This document shows, in pieces, positions 20,741-33,000 of a stretch of 64,000 nucleotides of DNA (the first letter of the stretch is position 1; each line of letters opens with the position of its first letter). A program made the position numbers and the translations under genes. The notes beneath the pieces were generated by a model that saw only the letters and a list, made by a program, of their open reading frames with translations, was not told the origin of the DNA and did no database searches. Origin of the DNA: Rachycentron canadum (Eukaryota > Chordata > Actinopteri > Carangiformes > Rachycentridae); contig CM076666.1 in NCBI GenBank assembly GCA_038496675.1, positions 14,761,817 to 14,825,816 of the forward strand. The letters run 5' to 3'.

Positions 20741-23700
20741 CTGCAAAAGAGAAAAGGAACAGCCATCACTGAACAGGCAACAGGTCCCTTGTGACTAGAA
20801 TTATTTCTTCATATTGAAGTGATTTGGCCATTTTGGAGACATGTATGACTTGCATGTGCATTCGCTTATGTTATCACAACAAACATAAAGATGACATGTA
20901 GATAGAGATTTTCATGCTCTTTGCTTATCTTTAGCAATTTCCTTTTTCACAGGTGGGATCCTACCTCTTTATCCTGGCCTCATACTCAGTTTTCTGCTTG
21001 TGCATCTCCTGTTTGAGACTGGCCACTAAGCTGTGCAGAGCGCTGTGGCTGCCAGGTCCATTACCAACAGTGAAACCGTCACTATTATCACTACTGCTGG
21101 TGCCCCGGCTGCTCCTCCCTGCTCCATCACCTCCATCCCTGTTGCTGCTCCTGCCCTCCCCCTCTCTTCCTCCTCCACCAGACTGGGAAGGTTGATTATC
21201 CTGTGCTGCTCCGTCCAAGTCTTCATAGTGACCTCCGTAGAAATCCTGCTCGGGGCATGTAGTGGTGGAGGAACGACAGGAAGTGGAGTTGTCAGGTAGA
21301 GAGATTTCACAGGAGGAGGTGGACCAGGTGGCGCTGTCTACGCTCTGTTTGTCCTCGCAGCTGCTGTTCAGACATGTGCTTGTGATCTGGCTCTGCAGCT
21401 GAAGGTTCTGGTGGTTTAACTGGACATTATCATATGTGGACAGACGATTCTGATTGGCTGTTTGTTCCCCATTGGAGCAGTCGTGCGATTTATTGTTCAC
21501 CCGTAACGTGACACAGCCATTTGGCACCCAAAGGCCATTGCGGCCATTTGGACTCCCTGTGACTGCATCAGTCCCTGAAATACCCATGCGCACAACTCCA
21601 GTCCCATTCCCTCCAGTGCTGCTTCCACCTGCCACACCGCTGGTGCCCATTTTTGTGCCAGAGCCTTTGAGTGTTCCACTGCGCCGCACTGGTAAGCTCA
21701 CACATCCAGTAAGAGTCTGGCTCTTTTCTTGATTGGGATCTGAGGAGGGTGAGGAGCTGAAGGAGCCATTTGTAACAATCCCGCTGCCTTTACTGAACGC
21801 TGGATTCTTCTTTACAGTCAGTGGTGGACTGCGGGTGATGTCAAAGCGTCCAAAGACCCCATTACGAGGACTTGCTGGTCGCAGGGAGCCACTGTTGTCT
21901 ACGTGTTGCCGGTGCGAAGGAGACTCAGGAGTTTCCCAAACACACTGCCGGCCCACCTGCATGTTGTTGTTTTCGGTATTCTGAGACACTATGGTGATGG
22001 CGGAGGTAGTTGTGGTGGCTTGTCGCCGCGGTTCAATATTGTTGTTGTTGAGAAGCTCAAGGGCTGTGGGGCTGTCGTCATTGTGAGGGAATAGCACATC
22101 GTGGCGGCCAATCAAAACAGCCATGAGCTGCTGGACGAGAACAGTACCTGACAACATGAGACAACACATCATTATTAAAGATCAGCATTAAAACAAAATA
22201 TCAGAAAACAAGATACGTGCACATTACTAGCTTCAATACTGACCTTCCATAATAGCTACTGGATCCTCAACCTTCGGCCTCAGGATATTTGGCCCAAAGA
22301 CTGTGGCCAAGTTCTGAACACTCATCTTATTCACCCCTGAATATGACTGGACTTCATCTAAAAATCTGGTAAACAGCAAAATACCATCATTGTTTCACTA
22401 ATGCAATAATGGTCAGACTTTGAAATATCATCCACGTTAGGAAAGAATCAGTACCTGCAGATGTACTTGAGAAGGTTGTAGTTGACTGGAGGTAGACTTT
22501 CCACAAGCCCTTTTAGCTCCTTCATACCCTGCAGATGACATCAGGTGACAGGTGATGTCAGTTAAATCCAGATTCACTTCCTATCATATCATATCATATA
22601 TCATATCATACTACTTGGTAATCAATCATGGACAATTTACATCTTATCAAATTTAAAAAATACACCCAAAGACCAAATGGAGAACAAAATCTTTGTACTC
22701 AGCAAGAGGTGTCGGCAACTGCAAGTGTTTCTGGTAGTGACTGCAGAGTTAACCCATAAAATATATGATAAAGCACCTTTTATTAACACTGATGAGAGCC
22801 ACATGTTTCAATAGACTCATTAAAAGATCTGTATGAAAGCATTTATTTCCTTGAAAACACAACCAGTTTATGAACAGATTCATCAAGTCTAAAAACAGCA
22901 TCAAATTATAATCACTTGTATGCACATGTAAGGCACCATGTCAGAGGAAATAGGTCAGTATCTTTAATTTCAACAACTATCATAAAAATCCATGTGGATT
23001 TCTATATTTATGTTTCATCACTTGCAACTGAATTTCACAGGATTACTCAGAACCAAAAACCCAAAGGGAATCCACGGGCACACTTTATATTCGTAAGACT
23101 AAAACTCAGTCTGAAAAAAAAAAAAAAAAAAACAAATACTACAAGTCAAAATCCCAGGAATTCTGCTCACAGTATCCCCTCTCCATTTCAAAGTCCCAGA
23201 GGGTTTGAAAGACAGGGCAGCTCTAATCTACACCTGAGAACACACCCACACCCCTGCATACACACAAAGGCACAAACCTAGACACTAAAGTGAAAGTAGG
23301 GGAGAAGATGGTTTGTGTGGAAGCAGGGGAGAGATCCTCTGCTGTTTACTGTGCTTCATGGTGCGAGAGAAATCCTATTTAGATGTTAGAAGTAAAGACA
23401 GACACAACAAAGTCCTTGTTAGGACGGAGCTGACCATGGAAAACTGAGCAGTGAAGCTTCAATGCCACGAAACAGGAGCTTTTCTGAGCTGCACATTTTG
23501 ATATATGAATCAAACTTTAAATTTCACGTGGAGGAATAAAGTGTGTGAAAGTCAATTTTCTGGTCAATATAGGTATGAAGAAACTCATCAAGTGCTCTTT
23601 CTTACCATTTCATCATCCTTGCCTAGGAGCTTGGCCGACGCCAGGAACTCATCATACTTGTGAAAGGGGACGACGGGCTCCGGCAGCTCTCTGAGATACA

Positions 23701-26700
23701 GCTTCAGTAGAGAAGCTACTGTGTGCACATCTGTGTTACTGTAAGGAAAGACAAGACACAGCCAGAGATGGAGGAGGGGTTGCGATTATAATTTATGAGG
23801 GCTGCATGGCATGGAGGCCAACACAAATCACCATGAAGCCTCTTCCAAGAAGGGTGTGACAGGGGATGGATGGAATCAGAGGAAAAGATAGGTTCAGAAC
23901 AAAAATCAGAAAGTATAGCTGTTGCCACCGTGACATGGGACATGAGTGACATGAGTTGTGTTATATCTTCTAAGCGTCAGCCCGTTATCCAGTGTTTCTA
24001 GAAAGTGACGAGACGTTGATTTACCTACAGCCTGGATCCCGACAGCTCTATCAAGATTTGATTTACAGTCATCAGAGTAGATGGTGGGAGTGGTAGATGG
24101 AATGAAAGGAGGAGGAAGAGCAGACAAATTACATGGGGGCAGCATCTTCCATCACTCATGCATTTGTCTGTCAGTCTGAGTGATGGACGAAGGTTATCAC
24201 ATTAAAAAAAAAAAAAAAAAACAAAAAAAAAAACAGCTTTCAGTGTCTCAGTACCGCCACCTACACACAACAAATCTTTTGAAATGTGGATAATCTTTTT
24301 TGGTCAGTTTGTGTAACCACAATTTTGATTGTTTTAAATCCCCAAACTATCTGGACAAATGTGAATGTTTTTGTGTGTCCTGCTGATCAGACCTTCACTC
24401 GGGTTTAAAATGGGTGGAATTATGTGAACAGCCAAGGTTTTTGGCACATGCTAATGGATGATAGCTTGTTTCAACTCTTTTCTTAGGATGTACACATAAG
24501 TTTTCTCTTTGCTGCTAGTGCAGAATAGACAGAAAGAGGCTTGAGTTGTTATGACAGATTAATAAAACAACTACAAACTGAGTATTTGTTGTGATGCTGG
24601 TGCATTTGTGCATATAAAACTAAAAGTTGGCCGGAATGATCAATTTAGAAAAGCTAGATTTAATTCACTTTTATTGTAGATGATCTAATCAAATCAAGTT
24701 TAATACTTTGGTATTGACTAAGGAATATCAATCCAAGATGTTGTTACTCTTCTGAACCTGTGACCTATTTTCTCCTTAAACATACCGAAATGTCACAGCA
24801 TGAGAAGCACAGATGGAGGTGATAAACAGACAGATGATGTTCATGTTTCACTGAGTCAGCAGCATCCCAGAACTAACAAAACTAAACCTGATGCCGTCAT
24901 TGTTAATAACCACACGTTACATGTCCTATCATCATCTGATATGACATATCAGTGTATCTGCTGTGAAAAAGACATTAGATCACTGCATTGTGCTTCTTTA
25001 ACAATGCAGCACTGCAGAGCGAGAGAAAAAAACAACTAACTAACAAATGTGCTACACATATGTTAGTGCACTGAAGAAAACCAACCAGCCAGTGCGCTCA
25101 CATGTTTCCTTACCAATCAAAGGAGGGTTTCTCTCCACAGTCAAAGGCATCCTGCAGCTCTTTGACCAGGTTGGCCTGTCCGGGCAGCCTGAATAGGCCC
25201 TCCTCCTGAAGTCCCCACTGCCGAATGAAGTCCACACATTGCTCCACCAGCATAGGGGCGAGTTTGTTCCCAAACCGGCGTTCATACCGCACAGTCTCCT
25301 CCAGCTTCTGACCAAAGATCCCTGAGACACGAGACAAAACATTTAATGATGGCACCAGATTGACAAATAGCAGGGCTACAACCAATCAGCTTCAGGTGAT
25401 TTTCTATTTACCTCATATTTTAACTTTTATTTCTAACTAACGCAGACAGTAGTCATTTATAATGGGAGAATAATAAATGACATGCTGAGGGCAGGGTCAG
25501 TTAATAATGATTTTATCACACACATAAATATAATAATAGAAATTTCCCTTTTTAAGTTAATTATTTTACTGTATGATGCCAAAATTACAAAAAACACTGA
25601 TGGTTTATCTTTTGAAATATTAATACTGTTTAATATCCTGCACTCTTTAACTTTTTCTCCCAAAGTGAAAGGGGCTTTTTTTCAACGAAATACAAAAAAA
25701 AGAACATTAGCATAAAATCTATGGCTTGAGGCACATCAAAGAGAGCAGTTAAATCTATTGAAAAAGACCTACGATAAGGTCGGCCAGACAGTCCAAGCAA
25801 AAAATATGTACACCCACAAAGCCTTAGTCTGATGATCAAATCTCCAACTTCCTGCTGAGCAACTCTCGCCTTTTGTCTGAGGCAGTTGCTGTAAAAAAAA
25901 AGGGAAGGGGGGGGCCTGATTTCCATTTGTAGCTGTCTCATGTGGACGCGCAACACAAGAGGGGATTAAGGCAGCCTTCCTGAGAGATTTGGATCTGCAT
26001 AGTTTTCCGGTCTCTAGATACAGACAGAGGCTACTCACACATGCACACACGTGGTGCAACAAGGTACCGCACGGTGGCTGAATTCGGCCGAGCTTACCAG
26101 GATCCTCGTGCTTTTGACAGCATTTGACACAGCGTGTGATGGCTTGAAAACAACTCGTGCTGAATCTGCACACATCTGAATATAGAACTGATATCAATAT
26201 TTGATCAGTTCAGAGTGTGGCTTTTCTAGTAAACATATGCAAATGGTTTTATCCAGCTGACCTAAAAAGAGAGACAGACAAACTAACTTACACTTTTTGT
26301 CATACTCACCCCTCTTGAAACTCACACAACTTGTAAGCTTCAGAAAGAAACGCCTATTAATAAATTTGTGATAAGATAACATAGCAGAGGTGCAAAATTT
26401 AAAGTCTCTGTATTCTGGCATTTTCCAAGAACCAGCCTTGGTTTTTTGCAAAAAAACAGTGCAGAAATAAAAGGGCTGCATGGGCTTGATAACGGGTCAG
26501 TCAAACTGTCTTCATCTCCATCTCTGAAAAAATCATCTCTTGAAAACAAACTGCTAAAAAGTGAACAACAGAGTCTTGTGTTCTTTCTCTTCTGGGTCGG
26601 TCACTTCGGGGACATTTCCACTTCAATCTTTACAGCAACCCAAATAAGACAAAACAGTAAACAGTCACAAATTCCCAAGAAACATCTGAAGCTCTGTATC

Positions 26701-27043
26701 CATTTTCCAAACTTAGACGGATCAGAGTGAAATGCAGATTAAGTCAAGCTCCGCCGACGAGTGTCCTCACACACATATTGAAAAGAGCATCAGAGAACGA
26801 ATGAGAAAAAAGTGGCTGAATGAAAACGAGGTCATCCCTCCAGACGTTCTGGTCATGAGTCTAGGAATGTTTTCCCGGGTCACATGTAACTGTTGTGTGT
26901 GAATCAGCTTATGCACTGGCTGTGCATGTGTTTATGTGCATGTTTGCGGCTCCCAACTGGACTGGGTCGTACCACAAACCACAGAGGCTTTGGCACAAGC
27001 TGTGAGAGTGAGACCTACACTCTACAGCCACTCTACAGGTTCA

Positions 27044-27092
<49 letters not shown>

Positions 27093-30000
27093 AGAGGTCC
27101 AGACACAACTCAAGCTTGTGGTGCAGGTGAATGAACCTTACTTTAATATGTGATACTATGCTGATATTAACAGCTTCCTTGCTTAACTTGATGTGACCCG
27201 TTCATGCAGAACTACAATGAAACAAAACAATCTCAGTCTCAATCTCAAAGCAATCTCTCATGCAAGAATGATTTCTCCATCTGAGTTCATTAAAAGGAGA
27301 TTACTGAGCATATACAGTAGTGGAGGAAAGTAGCTGATCTCAGCACTTGGTACAATGTTTTAACTGATCACTGCTCTATTGAAAGGTATTAATATTAGTC
27401 CCGCAGCCTGTAGTAACATTGGACTATACAAGTAGTAGAAGTATCACAAATTCTTTAGAGTAATGCAGACAGATGTCATTCAAGGTAAAATAACTCAGGA
27501 GTTAAATTTACCAGAACACAGCCGAAGTGAAGCTCAGAGGCTAAGGATGTGTAAAAATTTGGAGGGAGATCGTTTTATCATGACATATTTATATATACCG
27601 AATGTGAAGTCCCTGTGGCTCATATCCATCTTCCTAAAAGATCATTTTAAATGTTGAAAAGTGGAGCGAGTAGACTGCTCGCAATCACTTTGAAATCACG
27701 ATGCAACACATAATTAGAAATGGGAATTACTCAGTTCAGTTCAAGGAGGGTCAACTCCCAGCTCCAAAGATCAATTTGGAGCTCAGTGGCAGAGCGTGGA
27801 TTGCAGGTAATCACCAAATCATCTGATGTCCTCCAACTATCACAAGTTTGGCAAACCTTGATGTTATATTAAAGAACTTTTCTACTCTTCAAGGCTCATG
27901 TCAGCTCTGATTCAAGCAGCTTTAGAAAAGCTCATGTCTGGTTTATACAACTTCAATCCAAAACAAGAAGGCGGGTAAACATCACATTTTACCAGAGCAC
28001 ACTTTCAACTGCGGTGTTACACTTTTAATATTAACCGTAAATTAATGAAACGGAGACAACATGTGCCAGAAATACAAGAGCATGTGCAGGAGGTTGACTC
28101 CAAACCAACAAAAAAAAGTGTGTCTGGTTGGTTTAACAGATGTGTGGAAATTACTATCATGACGTCTGCCATTACTAAATTTCACAGCACCACATAATTA
28201 GACGAAAATGAAAAAAAAAACAAAACAAAAAAAAACTTTGGAAATTCTCAATAGAAGCCATAAAATGCATGACCTTCACAATAAAACAAACTTAAACTGG
28301 GCACCACAGTGTTTCAATTAAGTTTGAAATTGCCTTTTTAATTTCCTACATAGTATCAATCCAACAGCAACAACGGCCACGGCACAAATTTAAAAAGTCA
28401 GCTCTTTCCCAAGTTATAGATAAACAAGCTGGTAATTACCATGAAATAAATCTCCAAAGATCCAGATGGAGAGGCCACAGCTGCACATTTCTCAAAGTTC
28501 TGGCTTCAAGCTCTCCCCTGTCCAACTGTTTGTACAAGATGGCCAGTAATTAATTCAGCATCATAGCATTCAGCACAACATTACAGCAAACATGACAGCA
28601 AGCCGTTAGGGGCTCCGAGCACTTGTGTGATTCAGACACTGGGGCTTGGTTTTGGGAGCGCCCTCCCTGTCTGTCACTCTCTGAACAGAATCACACTTCA
28701 GGGCCAATCAGGGCTCAGTTGGTCTCTGCTGCTACTGCAAAATGTGAAAGGCTGGAATATGAGAGTTTGTGTGTGTGCGTGTGCCTGTGTGTGTCCTTCA
28801 TATATGTGTGTGAGGGAAAAAGAGCCAGGCTACGCTCCAACGTGGAGCCACCTTTCTTGTGGCATCTTTGACAAATGGCTCGTCCTTTTGAAGAGCAGTC
28901 AACTGCAATAGACATCAAGCTCCCTGCACTGAAAACAGAGGGGCCAGCTCAGCCTCATCTATTCACTGTGTCACCGAGAGCTGCCTCAACTGCCCGTCCG
29001 GTCACAAACACCGCACTTGTGCCCTGCTCATACACAATATAGGCCAGTGTTTGCCACCACAGTCAATAACAAGCCACAGTGGCTCAGTGGGAGACTCAGT
29101 AATCAGCACACTGATGCCACCAAAGTCAGCGACAACATCATGAACTTTAGATATTAATCGCTGTTTATTTGCTGATTTATTTGATTTTTACATTGCTATT
29201 TTTTGTTGGTTTGTTTGCCACATGTAATTGATTTTAACACATCAATTTCCTTTGTTTATTAGCATGCAGAGGCCAGATGGAAAGAAAAAACAAAAATGGA
29301 AGATGGGGACACAAAATGATTCAAAGATAGCAGACAATGCAAATGAAGTCAGCCATGGCAGCCAACATCATGCACGTGCAACATGTGGCAGGACACGGCC
29401 GTGCAGAGAGAAACATGGAGGAAGAAGAAGAGGCAGAGTGGTCATGTATGCCTGCAGTACTTTAGCATCTTGACAATAAATATAATAATAAATATACATT
29501 TATATTGTGCACCACACCAATGTAGCTTACACTATTGTCACTGCGCACAAGGCAACTGAAGTTTGATCTCATAGTCTTTAATTAAAGGGCGTATTTGATT
29601 TGATAATACGCCCTCTGAGTAGCCTTACTTCTTCAGGGTGTCAAGTTTGAGGAAAATCTGAACCCAAATACAGACAACAAAAAGGAGACGACAAAACCAA
29701 TCCAAAAAAGGGCAAAAACATGGGAAGAAAAGCCAAAAGTATGAGGAAACACTAGCAAATGCAGCGGTAGCAAAAACAGAAAAACCAAAACAGTGGGAAC
29801 AGAGAGCACGAGATTCAGGGGAGATTTGGCACTATGGAATAAAAGAGATGAACCGATAAAGACAACAGGGATCACAGAGCTGAAATCCACACAAGGGGAG
29901 CAGGTAAAAAGGCACAGGTTTAACACATTAGAGCGGGTCAGACAATCACAGTAGAAGGAAACAGGAAGTACAATACACGAGACGCACAAAAGAAGTCAAA

Positions 30001-33000
30001 ATAAAGGGAAATCAACCAAAGTCCAAACATAAAGAGACTACAGAAACAACCCTCTCAGGCAGACCATGACACACGGCAGATTGGAGGCTAAAGATAGCTG
30101 GTTAGCATGCTATCTTCAGTAGAAGGGAAGACATGAGTCAACATTGGCGTTACTTTCTACCACTGCAGACAGCTCTGAGTGCGTAAAGGACTGAAGTTTA
30201 ATGCTGAACGTTTCTCCTAGACTGGTAAGTAAACAGCTGTTAATGCTAATGTTGGCTATTTAGCAAGAGCAAAACTTACAAATAGCTCCTTTAAACACAG
30301 TCCCTGGAAATAGGTGCATTTCATTCGTGGGGTCTTGACTTAATGGACTGAGAACACACACTTCAAAACAGGCTTCACAAATCTCATGAACTAGTGAATG
30401 AGTTATTCAGCTAGTACAAGCGTTGGGTGTGTGTATACTGACCTCCACCAAAAGGTGCCCAGATGACCCTGCGGATTGTCTTCACCCAATCCTCCATGTC
30501 ATTCTGGGTGCTGGCCATAAGAAGGTAGGTCTCATGGTTGGCTGTCATCCGCTCTTTGTCTCCCCCTGTTCACACGAAGGAAAGAGAAACAGACGATTAA
30601 AGCATCCTGTACATACTAAAACTCTCTCTAGTGGCCAAAATCTCACTGGGAACCAAACTGTCTTCCACATAAGAGAAATCTGGAGGGTTCTGCTTGTCTG
30701 ATTTCTTTGTCCAATTAAAACAAGATTTATGGAACTGAACAACTTTCAAATCATTTGAAAAGGTTAGCGATCCCCTCTAGACATAGTTACTAGACATGCT
30801 GGGAATAATAATTTAATATGTTTTCCCACAAATTATAAAATTCTTGATATTACATCTGCTCCTTCTCACTCAATATAAAATAATTCAGATTCTGTGAATA
30901 TGCAAACGCAAAGTTTAACAACTAGACACAAGACGCCCTGAAGGCTTCTGGTTTTCATATCACACTTACGCACATTGCTTCCTGCACCACAATCGACTTT
31001 AGCAGCAGTTGTGAGGTCACAAAATTGTGCTTGTATTTGAACGTCATGACCTCATATTTAAGGTGAGCACACAGAAACTTTCCCCATTTAGTACCTATAC
31101 CTCCTAGTATCAAAGGTCACACTTGCATCTTTCCGCACAGTCAAAGTCAAACATCTAAGGGAGGTAATGCTAAGTAAAATCCATCTTTGAGTGGAAGGGG
31201 GTGTTAAATGTCCTAAAGTGACATGATAATTTTCTTGAATCTAACCAAACCTCTAGTTTCTACAAATATGGCAATTCTGGGCACACACACAAATACACTG
31301 CCCTTTCAATTCACCCACTGTAATAAATCAAAGATATGTTTATATCTGAGGGCAGGAGTGTATGTTCCATTAGAGGCAGGCTCTGTATCCTGATTCCACT
31401 TGTGGATAATGGCCACGAGCACTTCGCTGTCATGTGATACCAGACAGATTGGAGTGGACCTGGTTCACATAACGAATGAGGCTGGAACGATCACTATGAC
31501 AACAGAACCATTTGCACAGCTCCACTTCAGCTTTCGTGAGATGAGACAAAACAAACAGCGACTGGTGGCATTTCATAGGGACGCACCTGGTCTATTACAG
31601 GAGGAGATGAGCCATTAACAGACAACCGGTGTGTCACGCAACGATTGAATTATTCATAACTTTGATCGTGGATGGATCCCGCTCCACTGATTGTAGCTCA
31701 GGATGAGACCTGCGTGTTGCATGTAATTACTAGACTAGACTACAACAGTAAATGAGGGGCAGGTTCAAGGCTCAGGTTCACCAATGGGAGGTTGGCAGGA
31801 GTTGAAATTTACTGGAGAGAAACGATTCCCACTAGAACAGGTTTGTAATACAAACCAAAAGTTATTTTAATTGAAGTTTGTGAAGTGAAGGTTGAGCCGC
31901 TATCATGGGATGATGCCGTGCACAATCATTCACATGTCTCATTGTCATTCTCTGCACAAATTGCTTTTCTAATTAATTTAATATCTTTTAATTGTTTCCC
32001 AATCTGTCAACAACCTAAGTTATTAAAATTGTTAACAGTGTTATGAATTGGAGAGCTGATTAACATCTTTAATCGTGTGAACAGAAGTGAATTAACCCCC
32101 AGAATTTGCCAAGCACAGTTCAGGATAACAGTGAATAAGTTGGAGGACGACAGCTGTGTGTCAGAGAGGTGGAGCGGTCAGAGAGCAGCACTAACAGCTT
32201 TACTGGCAGCCAAATGTGGAGGTTGATGCTCTGTGTCAGTCTTGATCAGATCTCATTAGCAGGCAGCAGATGCCACTGTTTGCCCTGCGTGGCACTCAGC
32301 ATGTTCACAGCATGTTTGTCCACTAAAAGCTCCCCTCACAACAGACAGCGTAAACTCTGTGACAATAATGAAGTGAAGTGCGGCCATCTCACATGAAACA
32401 CCTCATTTCTCTCTAAGTAATGAAACGCCGGACGAGGAGCCATTATAAAGTGTAACTGGAGCTGACTGCAAATATTCATCCTCTCTCATTAGACTCACCA
32501 GCAGTGTCGGTCATGACTGTTCAAATATGACGATTTGCTGCTTTTATGTTCCAAATTATCGCAAACTGAATATCTTTGGATTTCTGACTGATGTTTGGGT
32601 AAAACAGTGCATTTAAAGTGAACATATTTTCACAATTTTTTGATCTTTTAGAGACTTTGAGCACAATTAACTGAGAGATTATCATCAGATTAATGGATCA
32701 TTTAGAAAATCAGCAGCTGCACCCTTGAATGAAACAGAAATATCACATGTAGTGTCACTGTCTGCACTTTTGTCACGTCATTTGCCGTTTGTGTCAACAC
32801 CAGGTTCAATGTAAAGGTCTAAATGAGTCAGAAAAGTCACAGCTGGGTCTGACAGATGGATGTTGCTTGTTGGTTTTCAAATACCATTACAGCAGTGCAG
32901 CTCCAACCATCCACCCATCCACATTATGCTTGGAGTGACAGTCAAAGTGATTTATTCAAGCCTGCGATTCAACTCTCCCATTAAAGATACTGAAGTTTTC

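Larger units (their letters stand above)
26422..30442 (-). other. ARHGAP24 intron, including the presumed short-isoform promoter
   Basis: About 26422-26800 should hold the 5' UTR and promoter of the short isoform; it has no CpG island and no clear TATA box. Further right are a CA microsatellite, a repeat fragment at 27311-27440, and an interspersed element at 29636-30071. Confidence 0.65.

Noticed and set aside
21026..22094. Open frames overlapping the large ARHGAP24 exon in other frames
   Set aside because: Shadows of the GC-rich coding exon; the true frame is fixed by splice phase and protein similarity.
29633..29989. 118-codon hydrophobic minus-strand open frame
   Set aside because: It lies within an interspersed element with pyrimidine-rich minus strand, which creates Phe/Leu/Val/Ser codons; no gene similarity.
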